Of a stretch of 44,402 nt of DNA, positions 9,648 through 19,463 are shown in pieces. The stretch is from Candidatus Cryptobacteroides aphodequi. GTDB lineage: Bacteria; Bacteroidota; Bacteroidia; Bacteroidales; UBA932. Below the pieces are notes generated by a model. That model did not search any database. It was not told the origin of the DNA and worked only from the letters and a program-made list of their open reading frames with translations. Made by a program: the position numbers and the translations under genes. The DNA is taken from the NCBI GenBank assembly GCA_018065265.1, contig JAGHTP010000006.1, forward strand, positions 1-44,402, written 5' to 3'. Each line of letters begins with the position of its first letter. The first letter of the stretch is position 1.

Positions 9648-11979
9648 TGCTTATGATTCTGTAGCTTGACCTGGGGCCTGTGGTAAAAGCCTTTATGGCA
9701 GCAATAACCTCCGCCTCCCCTATCTGGTCGATATATTTCTGATAATTACCGGTAAGGTCCTTGTTGTCGACATAGCGATAGACTATGTAGCGGCTCAACT
9801 GCTCCGGATCGGAAAGTTCTGCGGCAATGGACGCTTTCAAACTGGCCTTGTACCGCGCAAGCGCATCGGGAGCCACACTCGAAGGCGGCAAATTCTTGAG
9901 CGCCTCGATTACCGGCACAAAAAGCGCGAATCCTTCTGACGGGGCTATGCCCTCGGGCAGCGCTGACGGTTCGACCGGGCTGAAACTCAAATACATACGC
10001 ATCATCTCCTTCGGCGCGGCGAATTCTCTCAGAGAGCATTCCATACTCAGTCCGCTGGAAAGGAGCGGAGCGCTGAGAGCATCGCGCACGGCCATAAGGG
10101 CAATGCGTCCGGCAAAGTAGTTCTGCTGCGAGAGCGGCATCTCGGCGGTAAGAGCGAAGTCGAGCCTCTGCTGCTCGGAGTGGCCGTAAACCCGGTTGCG
10201 CCCGCTGAGCATTGTGTAAGGCACTACGCTGCGTCGTATGCGGGCGCGGTGGAACGCAGGAACGTGCGCGAAGGCCTGGCCGACCGCCTTGCGGAGTTTG
10301 TCTTCGGCTACATCTCCATAAATTATGAGCACGGCGTCGCGCCACGAGCCCATTGCCCAGTCGAAGAACCCGGCCGCCTTCTGCGGGAGGTCGTCCGTGA
10401 GCGCGGCGGCACTCTTCATTCCGGTATACAGGTATGAAGGGCAGATAGCGCTGTCGAGCCTTTCGTTTATGTCAGGATTGCGCTGCAGGGACTCGCGGAC
10501 AAGTTCGTTGCTCCGGAATGCGGCATACGCGGTGCTGTCGAAGGTCCTGTCCACCGAGAGCAGGGCAAGCGATGAAAGGGTCTGTGCAAGGCGTGAAGAG
10601 CGGGCTTCGCCGCTGATTGTCATATAGTTGAGTCCGACCTCAACCTCGCGGCCTATTCCTTCGGCTTCAAGCGCGCTGCGCAGTTGCGATGCCGTAGCCC
10701 CGCCTGCACCGAACATATCGAAGAGTTCGCTGAAATATGCGCTCTGACCTGGCAGAAGGTCGCTTCGCGATGAAAGTCCGCCTTTGAAAATGAGGCAGTA
10801 CCGGAAGCGGTAAGGTGTCGGGCGCTTGCAGTAGATGACCTTCATTCCGTTCGAAAGCACCCACTGTGCACCTCCGGACACCGGCTCCTTTGCCGTCGAC
10901 ACCACCTTCACGCCTCTTGTCTGAGGGAAGCGTGCGATGAGCGTGTTAAGCGGGATGAACGTGTCCTGTTTCGGCATGATGCCGGGAACGCCCTGCTCCG
11001 GAACCAGCACCCCGACGAAGCGGTTGAAAAGCTCGAGTTCGCGCGCGGGTTTCAGGCTGCGCCTGTAGAAGAAGGTCCTTGCGGATGAGTACGAGGTGGT
11101 GACGGTTCCTTCGACCACATCGTCGATGAGACGGTCAAGGTATTCCCGTCTCGTGAAATCATCGCTGATGGTCAGGTCTTCCAGCATTCCGGGCAGGCAT
11201 ACGGCCTTGGCACGTGCGTGTTCGAGCGAATCGGCACCGCTGAGGCGCAGTTCTTCAAGCACACCGGCCAGAACGCTGTCGGCCTGTTCCTGCAGGGAGG
11301 CGTCGGTCACTATGTCGAAGGGATACCTTTGCGCAGAGGTAGAATACGGTATGGCTCGCGAAGCCATCGCGCGGGAAAGGCGCTCGCGGAGTATGAAGTC
11401 GAATTCCCGCATCATAAGTTCCCGCACAAGCGGAACCGGAGTGTGTTCGAGACCCCCGCTTGGAGCGGAAGCCTTCTCTATCGAAGGAAGCGTAAGTGAA
11501 AAAACGGAGAGCGTGCGCATAAGCGCCGCCTTGTCGAAGTCGCCGCACAGAATCAGCGTCTGAGGCCCGCCGGACAGCCTTGCGAGGTCTGTCAGAATGA
11601 GCAAAGCGGAGTCTCTTGCGGCCTGGTTGTCGAAGGGGATGTCATCGAAGCGGAACACTCTGGCATCACTCTTGTATTGTATGTACCCGGCCTCGGACGG
11701 AGCGATGCCGCGTGACCGCAGGAAAGAAAGCGGAGAGCAGTGTTCAAGTTCTACCAGAGCCGACCTTGAAATATCGTACTGGCTGCTGACGCTTTGCACG
11801 AGCGCGGCACTCGCATAACCCTTGTCCCTGGAGCTTGCCACAATGCGGTACTCAAGCCCGCAGGGAAGTGTTCCGGACTCGATCTGCGGGGCCGGAGGCA
11901 GAGTCGCAAGATTCTGCGCACCGAGGCAGATGCAGCAGGCCTGAAGCAAAAAAGACAATATGATTCCGCGGGATTTCAT
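9631..11979 (-). CDS. M16 (insulinase-like) family protein, probably catalytically inactive
   Basis: LPCGLEYRI N-terminus, later domain resembling M16 modules; HxxEH position reads VELEH. Confidence 0.7.
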   Translation of the reverse strand: MKSRGIILSFLLQACCICLGAQNLATLPPAPQIESGTLPCGLEYRIVASSRDKGYASAALVQSVSSQYDISRSALVELEHCSPLSFLRSRGIAPSEAGYIQYKSDARVFRFDDIPFDNQAARDSALLILTDLARLSGGPQTLILCGDFDKAALMRTLSVFSLTLPSIEKASAPSGGLEHTPVPLVRELMMREFDFILRERLSRAMASRAIPYSTSAQRYPFDIVTDASLQEQADSVLAGVLEELRLSGADSLEHARAKAVCLPGMLEDLTISDDFTRREYLDRLIDDVVEGTVTTSYSSARTFFYRRSLKPARELELFNRFVGVLVPEQGVPGIMPKQDTFIPLNTLIARFPQTRGVKVVSTAKEPVSGGAQWVLSNGMKVIYCKRPTPYRFRYCLIFKGGLSSRSDLLPGQSAYFSELFDMFGAGGATASQLRSALEAEGIGREVEVGLNYMTISGEARSSRLAQTLSSLALLSVDRTFDSTAYAAFRSNELVRESLQRNPDINERLDSAICPSYLYTGMKSAAALTDDLPQKAAGFFDWAMGSWRDAVLIIYGDVAEDKLRKAVGQAFAHVPAFHRARIRRSVVPYTMLSGRNRVYGHSEQQRLDFALTAEMPLSQQNYFAGRIALMAVRDALSAPLLSSGLSMECSLREFAAPKEMMRMYLSFSPVEPSALPEGIAPSEGFALFVPVIEALKNLPPSSVAPDALARYKASLKASIAAELSDPEQLSRYIVYRYVDNKDLTGNYQKYIDQIGEAEVIAAIKAFTTGPRSSYRIISNEQEQ

Positions 11980-12056
11980 ATAGTCGCAAAATTAGAAAAT
12001 AATCCTTAAATTTGCGACCTGCGAAAAGCCCCCGGGCTAAAACAAACAATTACAAA

Positions 12057-12911
12057 ATGAAAAAGATCCTGACCATCGCCTGTGCCGCACTCTTTACTTT
12101 CGGCGCATTCGCTCAAGACGTGAACCAAGCAACCGACCTTTACAACTACGGCGCCAACGCCCTTACCGACGGCAACCGCGCAGACGCTCTCAACTATTTC
12201 CAGCAGGCACTTGCAATCGCCAAGGATTGCGGAGCCGACGGAGAAGAGCTCGTCGCCAACTGCCAGAGCGTCATTCCCCAGCTTTACATCTACATAGCAA
12301 AGGACTTCATCAAAGCCGGCGCTTATGAAGATGCAGTTGCAAAGCTCACCGAAGGCATCGACGTATGCAACGAAATGGGCGATGAAGACAAGGCCCGCGA
12401 GGCAGCTAACCTCATTCCTCAGGTTTATATGCAGCAGGGTGGCGCTCTCCTTAAAGTCAAGGATTACAACGCAGCCGCCGAAATTTACTCCAAAGTGCTC
12501 GAAATAGCTCCCGACAACGGTCGTGCAGCACTTATGCTCGGCCAGGCCAAGGAAAAGGCCGGTGATGTCGACGCTGCAGAGCAGGCTTACGTTCTTGCAA
12601 CCACCCTCGGTCAGGAAAAGACCGCTAACAAGCAGCTCAGCAACCTCTTCCTCAAGAAGAGCGTGGCTCTCCTCCAGGCAAAGGACTATGCAGCCGCACA
12701 GAAAGCCGCTGAGAAGTCATTCACATACAACGAAAACCAGAACGCTTACCGCGTAGCAGGACAGGCCGCAATGAACCTTGAGGACAAGACCACCGCTATC
12801 CAGTATTTCGAGAAATTCCTCGAACTCGCACCTGCCGACGCCAACGCTCCCCAGATCCGTGAGGCCGTTGCAATCCTGCAGAAGCAGCTTGCAGCTCCCG
12901 CCGCTAAATAA
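12057..12911 (+). CDS. Secreted TPR-repeat protein
   Basis: Signal peptide MKKILTIACAALFTFGAFAQ; repeated TPR units. Confidence 0.85.
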   Translation: MKKILTIACAALFTFGAFAQDVNQATDLYNYGANALTDGNRADALNYFQQALAIAKDCGADGEELVANCQSVIPQLYIYIAKDFIKAGAYEDAVAKLTEGIDVCNEMGDEDKAREAANLIPQVYMQQGGALLKVKDYNAAAEIYSKVLEIAPDNGRAALMLGQAKEKAGDVDAAEQAYVLATTLGQEKTANKQLSNLFLKKSVALLQAKDYAAAQKAAEKSFTYNENQNAYRVAGQAAMNLEDKTTAIQYFEKFLELAPADANAPQIREAVAILQKQLAAPAAK

Positions 12912-12914
12912 AGA

Positions 12915-14678
12915 ATGACAGCACTCGAACTTCTTGCCCCCGCAAGAAACGCTGATATCGGCATCGCAGCCATTGACTGCGGTGCCGATGCCGTGTATAT
13001 GGCAGGGCCGGAGTTCGGAGCCCGCAAAGACGCAGGCAATCCCATAGAGGAGATTAAGCGCCTGTGTGACTATGCTCACAAGTTCGGGGCAAGGATATTC
13101 GTCACTTTCAACATCCTCGCACGCGAAGATGAACTCGGACTCCTTCACAAGCGGATGCTCGAGGCCCAGCAGGCCGGAGCCGACGCCTTCATAGTGCGGG
13201 AACCTGATAAATGCCGCCAATGGAGCGATATCCGCGTGCCGCTGCACGCCTCGACCCAATGCGCCATACGCACTCCCGAAAGAGCGCGTCAGCTGCGCGA
13301 CTCGGGCTGCTCGAGAGTTGTACTGGAACGCCAGCTGTCACTTGAACAGATACGCTCGATCTGCGCCTCGCTCGAAGACTGCGAAGTCGAATGCTTCGTG
13401 CACGGAGCCCTCTGCACCGGATACAGCGGCCAGTGCCGGCTGTCAGAATACTTGACCGGCCGCAGTGCCGACCGCGGCGAATGCGCCCAGGCCTGCCGCT
13501 CGCTTTACGACCTCATCGATTCGCAGGGGCGCGTGCTTGTCCGCAACAAAGCCCTGCTGTCGCTCAAGGACCTTTCTCTCCTTGACCGCCTGGAAGACCT
13601 TGCCGATGCAGGAGTCTGCTCCTTCAAGATCGAAGGACGCCTGAAGAACATCTCCTATGTACGCAATGTAACCAGGGCATACAGCACCGCGCTTGACAAA
13701 CTGTGCGCGATGAGCGGTGGCAAATATTGCCGCGCGTCGTTCGGGTCGGTTTCCGAAGGCTTCGAAGCCGACACCACAAAGACCTTCAACCGTGGTTATA
13801 CATCACTTTTCCTGGATGGAGAACGCGGAAAATGGTCAAGTATGGACGCTCCGAAAAGTATGGGAAGCCGCATAGGCACCGTCGAAAGTCTCCGCCCCTG
13901 CGGGAACGGTCTCACCGAAGTATCCCTGCGCTGTGACGGAAATCCCGATCTGCGCTCCGGTGACGGACTTGCCTTCGTAGGCCACGACGGCATTGTCGGA
14001 TTCCGTATAGAGATAGGCCGTGGCGGAAAGAACTTCCTTTGCCGCGCGCCCGAAGAGCTGCGAGCAGGAACGGAACTGTTCCGCAACCTGAGTGTAGCCT
14101 TCGAAAAGAGTATGGACAGCAATGCTTGCCGTAGAAGCATCTCTGTCGATGTCTGCGTCCGTGTAATGGACGGCTACCTTTCGGCAGAAGCCGTGAGCGA
14201 AGACGGACGGAGCGCAAGCCTGAGCCAGGACATTTCGGCTTTGGAAAGGGCTTCGGATACCGCACGTATGGAAGGAATGATGCGCGAAGGACTTGGCAAA
14301 AAGAGCGGTCATTACAACTTCTCACTCAAAAGCCTTGAAGCGGAAGATGGCCTTCCTCTTCTGAAGGCCTCGGCGATAAATGGCATCAGGCGCTCTCTGG
14401 CAGAAGAGCTTGACGCCGTTCCTTGCGCCACAAGGCCCCTTCTGACAATGACCGCAGCCCCGTCGGCAAACGCCGGGACAGGGCTGTGCGAAGACAGTTC
14501 GATTCTGATGCGCTCGAAATACTGCATCAGGCACGAGTTGGGAATGTGCCTTAAAGAAGAAGGGTGCGACAACAGGAATGGGGGGACTAACCTAAAACTG
14601 AAAAACATTAAACGCTGCCTCACCCTTCAGTTCGACTGCCGGAACTGCGAGATGATTCTCACTCCAGAGCAAAAGTAA
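12915..14678 (+). CDS. Peptidase U32 family protein
   Basis: LELLAPARNADIGIAAIDCGADAVYMAGPEFGAR, CFVHGALCTGYSGQCRLSEYLTGRSADRGECAQACR. Confidence 0.9.
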   Translation: MTALELLAPARNADIGIAAIDCGADAVYMAGPEFGARKDAGNPIEEIKRLCDYAHKFGARIFVTFNILAREDELGLLHKRMLEAQQAGADAFIVREPDKCRQWSDIRVPLHASTQCAIRTPERARQLRDSGCSRVVLERQLSLEQIRSICASLEDCEVECFVHGALCTGYSGQCRLSEYLTGRSADRGECAQACRSLYDLIDSQGRVLVRNKALLSLKDLSLLDRLEDLADAGVCSFKIEGRLKNISYVRNVTRAYSTALDKLCAMSGGKYCRASFGSVSEGFEADTTKTFNRGYTSLFLDGERGKWSSMDAPKSMGSRIGTVESLRPCGNGLTEVSLRCDGNPDLRSGDGLAFVGHDGIVGFRIEIGRGGKNFLCRAPEELRAGTELFRNLSVAFEKSMDSNACRRSISVDVCVRVMDGYLSAEAVSEDGRSASLSQDISALERASDTARMEGMMREGLGKKSGHYNFSLKSLEAEDGLPLLKASAINGIRRSLAEELDAVPCATRPLLTMTAAPSANAGTGLCEDSSILMRSKYCIRHELGMCLKEEGCDNRNGGTNLKLKNIKRCLTLQFDCRNCEMILTPEQK

Positions 14679-15855
14679 TCTCAACGTCGCCGAAGCGGCC
14701 CACAACTTCATCTTCCGACTGGAAGAACGAGGCGGCAAGCGACCCTCGCCAGACTATATCATCCTTATCATTATAAGGTATGTCGAGGTCGAAGCCATAG
14801 CTTCTCGACTTTATCTTCACCGTGGCCGAGCACTTCCAGCTTGTGCGCGTTCCGCCGTCGTCCTCGGTAACGAGGAAGGCCAGTTTGTCCAACTGGTTGG
14901 AAAAGCCGCTCAGCAGCACGGCGTCGAAAGACATATCCTTGCCTTTCATACTGCGCGGAACCACAATCATAAATTCCGTAAGCGTGGGCGAATAGAGTTT
15001 CAGTTCAGCCTCGGTGCTTGCGCTGAAATCGTTCACGGCCCCGCATTTGACCCAGAATTCCGAGCCGCCGCCGAACCAGGTGTCATAATTGCGCAGCATT
15101 CTCAGGCTTCGCAGATAAAGTGTCCTTGTTCCGGACTTGGTGGCGGGAATATCTGCCGAATTGTTAACGCTTGGCGCGACGGCTGCTGCGCTGCGAGTAT
15201 AGAATTCGAGCGGGGTGAATGCGCTGTCGTCGTTATGATTTATGACCCATACCGGTCGCTGCTGCGCCACTTCTTCGGTAACCACAACGGAGTCTGTCAC
15301 CTCCAACGAGCCGTCCACGGCGGATATTTCATACGCCCAGTTGACATCGGCTCCGAACCCCGGGTCGAATGTGACGAGGGGAAGGGTTTCGCCGTCCCAG
15401 ACATCGCTGTACGGCCAGTAGATCTGGTAATCCGACGACGCGAGCGCATCGAGATACGCCTGGACGTCGGCCGCGCCACCCTTTGTCGAAGCGAGCGTGC
15501 GGCCGAGGTATTCGGCTATCAGGTCGCGCAGGGCCTGGCCTTCGGCCGGAGCCTTGGTGGGCGCGCCTCCGACTCCGCTTCCCGGCGCAAGGATAAGGTC
15601 TCGCAAGGTGTATTCCTCGTCATAGCCGTCTCCGGTTGAAGATCCGACGGCACCATATACTTCTTGCATTTGAACGCCACCTATGGGCAAAGCAGCGAGC
15701 ATCCGGGCTACGTCACTCAGTGACATAGGGCTCTGCCGTACCTCCACGGTAGGGTCGATTGCCTTATGCCCGGATGTGTTTTCGCTGCAGGAAACGCCTG
15801 CCAGTAGCAAGCAAGGAAGACAGGCGATTTTTGTGAAGTGTTTCATTGTTCTCAT
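14659..15855 (-). CDS. Hypothetical lipoprotein
   Basis: Lipobox LLLAGVSCSEN; no domain recognised. Confidence 0.65.
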   Translation of the reverse strand: MRTMKHFTKIACLPCLLLAGVSCSENTSGHKAIDPTVEVRQSPMSLSDVARMLAALPIGGVQMQEVYGAVGSSTGDGYDEEYTLRDLILAPGSGVGGAPTKAPAEGQALRDLIAEYLGRTLASTKGGAADVQAYLDALASSDYQIYWPYSDVWDGETLPLVTFDPGFGADVNWAYEISAVDGSLEVTDSVVVTEEVAQQRPVWVINHNDDSAFTPLEFYTRSAAAVAPSVNNSADIPATKSGTRTLYLRSLRMLRNYDTWFGGGSEFWVKCGAVNDFSASTEAELKLYSPTLTEFMIVVPRSMKGKDMSFDAVLLSGFSNQLDKLAFLVTEDDGGTRTSWKCSATVKIKSRSYGFDLDIPYNDKDDIVWRGSLAASFFQSEDEVVGRFGDVEITFALE

Positions 15856-15958
15856 TCAGGTCCTTTAAACTATGAATTTACACTGCAAAGATGCGGCGAT
15901 GCAGCCGTTTTCCATTATGCGGAAAACGGCTAAGTGCACAAAGATGCAATACGACGGC

Positions 15959-16837
15959 CTACAAGGCAGTTTTTTTGAACGAGACGAAGCGGTTTTTACC
16001 CGCAAAATCCTTTATGAGGCTCACATTTTCAAAACCAGCCGCGCTGAATATTCCGGCGGTTTGATCTCCGAGCGTCTCGTTTATCTCCACAAGAGCGTAT
16101 CCGCCGGGGACGAGGAGCTCCGCGGCAAGGTTCGCGACGGCCCGGTAGAAGATAAGCGGGTCGGCATCGGGCGCGAAAAGGGCGAGCGACGGCTCGTAAT
16201 CAAGCACATTGCGACGCATCAGCGCACGTTCGGAATTGCAGATATAGGGAGGATTGCAGGTCAGAAGTTCGCATTTTCCACCTTCGAGTGCGGCGGATAT
16301 CTTCACGGGAGCCTCGGGGACGAGCATATCGCACAGCAGCCAGGACGGGCCGGCGGAGCATATCCCCTGCTGCTCGGCATAGGAAAGTGCCTCAGGGCTG
16401 ATGTCGACTCCCAGCACGCGGCATTCGGGGCGCGCGGCAGCAATGCTCCAGGCTATGCATCCGCTGCCGGTGCAGAGGTCGAGAACCCTGCCGCCATCCG
16501 GCAGCAGCTCGCAGGCACGGGCAACCAGTTCTTCGGTTTCGGGGCGGGGGACAAGGACCCCGGGACCGACCTTGAATGTGTGCGAGCAAAACTCGGCTTC
16601 CGAGAGCACGTACTGGACCGGTTCGCAGCGAAGCAGGCGTCGAAGGTCATCTTCCAGGAGGGGAAGACGGTCCGCGGGTATCTCACGCTCCGGTTCGAGT
16701 ATATGGGTATAGCGTTCCACGCCGAGGCGGGAGCGAAGCCAGATGGCCGTAATCGAAGACGCCTCGCCTTCCGGGTAAACGGAGGCCAAGGCGTCTATGG
16801 ACGATCGTATGAATGCGGAGAGAAGCATCAGGCTCAA
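15959..16837 (-). CDS. prmC: Peptide chain release factor N5-glutamine methyltransferase
   Basis: VLDLCTGSGCIAWSIA, CNPPYI, VLVPRPETEELV. Confidence 0.92.
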   Translation of the reverse strand: MSLMLLSAFIRSSIDALASVYPEGEASSITAIWLRSRLGVERYTHILEPEREIPADRLPLLEDDLRRLLRCEPVQYVLSEAEFCSHTFKVGPGVLVPRPETEELVARACELLPDGGRVLDLCTGSGCIAWSIAAARPECRVLGVDISPEALSYAEQQGICSAGPSWLLCDMLVPEAPVKISAALEGGKCELLTCNPPYICNSERALMRRNVLDYEPSLALFAPDADPLIFYRAVANLAAELLVPGGYALVEINETLGDQTAGIFSAAGFENVSLIKDFAGKNRFVSFKKTAL

Positions 16838-18063
16838 GCCTTGCTTCCACCAAGTTTGCCGCCGCTGGTCTTGAGTGCGGAGAAGATGTTTCCTCCAAAA
16901 TCAACGACCTTGAACGACTCTTCCCTGGCGCGGGCGAACGAACGGTCAATGAGACGGTCGAGCACCTCGGGGAACGGAATGCCGGTGAAATCCCAGAGGT
17001 ACGAAGAGAGCGAACCGGGGATTGTATTGATTTCGTTCACATAGATGCGTCGGTCTTCCTCATCTATCATAAAGTCGATGCGGGCCACGCCTTCGCAGCC
17101 GAGGATGCGGAAGGTGCTTGCGGCAAAGCCGCGGATGAGATCCTCTTCGGCGGGCGATATCTTCGCGGGAAGTTCGCGCTTGGTCGAGGCCATTCCGCGC
17201 GACTTCACACCACCTTTCGCTCCGCCCTTGGCGCCTCCCTTCGAGCCGCCTTCCATATATTTGTCGGTGTAGGAGAGAATCTCGCCGCTGCGCATAGGCA
17301 CTTCGCAGGCTGATGTCTGACAGTTGAAATAGTCGCCGAGAACCGAGCAGTTCACTTCCTTGAGGCGGCCTATCATACGCTCCACGATTATGCGGGTGGT
17401 GAACTGGACCGCGTTGTCAATGGCTTCGGCAAGTTCCTCGCGGTTGTGTGCGGGACTGATGCCGACGCTCGAGCCGGAGTTCGCGGGCTTTACAATCACG
17501 GGATAGGTGAGAACCTTTTCGACGGAGTCGAGCACGCCCTCGCGGTCGGCATCCCACTCCTTGTCGGTGAACCATTTGAAATCCACAACCGAAATGCCGC
17601 TGTCGCGCAGGATCTGCTTCATCGAAATCTTGTCCATTCCGTTGGCCGAAGCGAATGTGTTGCAGCCGACGAAAGGAATTCCGATGGTCGTGAGCACGCC
17701 CTGAAGAGTTCCGTCCTCACAGTTTGTGCCGTGCAGGGTAGGCAGGATGGTGTCTATCCTGGCAACAACCTTCTCCCTCTTGCAGCAGCCTTTGGTGTAG
17801 AGGTTGAAATCGCCGTATTCGGCCTTGAACCATACGCGGGTGCACTTCTTGTCAAGGAAGGACATATCGCGGTAGTTGGCGAGGGTGCGGAGTTCAGCTC
17901 CGGTGTACCACTTGCCGGTCTTGGCAATGTAGATGGGGACGATTTCGTATTTCGAGCTGTCCAGCGACTCCATCACCTGTGAAGCGGTGACAACGGAGAT
18001 TTCATTCTCAACCGAGCGTCCTCCGAACAGGACTCCGACGGTTATTTTCGAATTGGGTTTCAT
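16834..18063 (-). CDS. ddl: D-alanine--D-alanine ligase (long form with Gly/Lys-rich loop)
   Basis: VGVLFGGRSVENEISVVTA, PVIVKPANSGSSVGI, YVNEINTIPGSLSSYLW; start from MKPNSKITVG. Confidence 0.9.
   Translation of the reverse strand: MKPNSKITVGVLFGGRSVENEISVVTASQVMESLDSSKYEIVPIYIAKTGKWYTGAELRTLANYRDMSFLDKKCTRVWFKAEYGDFNLYTKGCCKREKVVARIDTILPTLHGTNCEDGTLQGVLTTIGIPFVGCNTFASANGMDKISMKQILRDSGISVVDFKWFTDKEWDADREGVLDSVEKVLTYPVIVKPANSGSSVGISPAHNREELAEAIDNAVQFTTRIIVERMIGRLKEVNCSVLGDYFNCQTSACEVPMRSGEILSYTDKYMEGGSKGGAKGGAKGGVKSRGMASTKRELPAKISPAEEDLIRGFAASTFRILGCEGVARIDFMIDEEDRRIYVNEINTIPGSLSSYLWDFTGIPFPEVLDRLIDRSFARAREESFKVVDFGGNIFSALKTSGGKLGGSKA
17203..17250 (-). repeat. 4 x 12-bp in-frame repeat (GGSK-GGAK-GGAK-GGVK) inside ddl
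   Basis: Read directly: ggcggctcgaag ggaggcgccaag ggcggagcgaaa ggtggtgtgaag. Confidence 0.9.
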
Positions 18064-18068
18064 ATCTG

Positions 18069-19463
18069 TTATTTGAATGTATCGGGTAAATCGTTTTCGT
18101 AAAGCACCACATCCCCGTTGCGGGCTGCGGCCTGTATGTATGCCGCGGCAGCGGCAAGGTTGTCGGCGCAGATGATGTTCTCTTCGCTCATTCCCGCCTC
18201 CAGTGCGCCCGAGCGTATGGCTTCGCGGTTGTAGAGATTGACTATCACCAGCACGTCTGCCTTCTTTGCGGCGAGTGAGCCGAGCGCGCGGCACTCCTGC
18301 TCCTGGCGCTCTCCAAGTTCCACGAAGCCCGGAGTCACGATAAAACGACGGCCGGGAGTCTGTATGCGTGACAGCACGTCAAGGGCCATCGCCGCGCCCT
18401 GGGGGTTTGAATTATAAGCGTCATCGAGGATGAGAAGTCCGCCTGCGCGTTTCTGCGAAAGCCTGTGCTCTACGCTCTGAAGATGCGAAACCGCGGCCTT
18501 GATTGCTGCGGCGGGGACGCCGAGTTCGCGCGCCACGCAAATCGCTCCGAGTATGTTGAGCACATTCCCTTCTCCAAGGAGCGGGGTGTGATACCTTTCG
18601 CCACGGAATGTGAAATCGGTTCCTGTGGGGCCGTAAGAGAGGTCCGTCACGTCTTCGAGCGCATATTTCTCGATGCGGCAGTCGCCGCGTATGCCCTCGT
18701 AAGTCCTGATTCCTTCGGAAGAGAAATTGATCACTCCGAGTCCGTCGGAAGGTAGCGAATCGACAAGTTCGAACTTGGTCTTCTGGATATTGGCGAAGCT
18801 ATGGAAGGTCTCGAGATGCATATTGCCAACAGCCGTGACAATTCCGACGGTCGGATGCACGAGATCGCAGATTTCCTTGATGTCACCAACCTGTTTGGCT
18901 CCCATCTCGACGATGAACACCTGGTGGTAGGGCTTGAGTTGCTCGCGTATGGTGCGCACGACCCCGAGCGTGGTGTTGAAGTTTCCGGGGGTGATGAGCA
19001 CGTTGTATTTCTCACTGAGAATTCTGTACAGGTAGTTCTTCGTACTCGTCTTTCCGAAACTGCCGGTAACGCCGATTATCCGCAGGTCGGGCCGCGAAGC
19101 GAGAATGCGTCGGGCATCGGCAATATAGCCTTTTACCAGGGCCTTTTCAATCGGGGCGTTGATTGCATTGGCAAGCAGCATCACGAAGGGGCAGAGAAGC
19201 ACGCACAGAAGTGCGCCGATCCACCCTCCGAAGATGGCGGCGGCAGCGCCGAGCACAAGAGCCGTTACAAGCAGCCTTACCATACGCTTCGTAAACACGA
19301 ACTTGAGTTTGGACTTGCCGCCCAAATGCGGCAGCACATTGTCTTTGAGCCAGCGCAGATAGCGCTCCGGCCTGTATGAGTTCTGCTGGAACATCTTCAT
19401 CTGATAGCGCAGATACGCGATATACAGACAGGACAGAATGGCAGTTATGATGATTTTTATCAT
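18069..19463 (-). CDS. MurF-like Mur ligase with N-terminal transmembrane region
   Basis: GVTGSFGKTSTKNYL P-loop, DAYNSNPQGAAMALDVL; N-terminal 115 aa hydrophobic instead of the usual MurF N domain. Confidence 0.85.
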   Translation of the reverse strand: MIKIIITAILSCLYIAYLRYQMKMFQQNSYRPERYLRWLKDNVLPHLGGKSKLKFVFTKRMVRLLVTALVLGAAAAIFGGWIGALLCVLLCPFVMLLANAINAPIEKALVKGYIADARRILASRPDLRIIGVTGSFGKTSTKNYLYRILSEKYNVLITPGNFNTTLGVVRTIREQLKPYHQVFIVEMGAKQVGDIKEICDLVHPTVGIVTAVGNMHLETFHSFANIQKTKFELVDSLPSDGLGVINFSSEGIRTYEGIRGDCRIEKYALEDVTDLSYGPTGTDFTFRGERYHTPLLGEGNVLNILGAICVARELGVPAAAIKAAVSHLQSVEHRLSQKRAGGLLILDDAYNSNPQGAAMALDVLSRIQTPGRRFIVTPGFVELGERQEQECRALGSLAAKKADVLVIVNLYNREAIRSGALEAGMSEENIICADNLAAAAAYIQAAARNGDVVLYENDLPDTFK

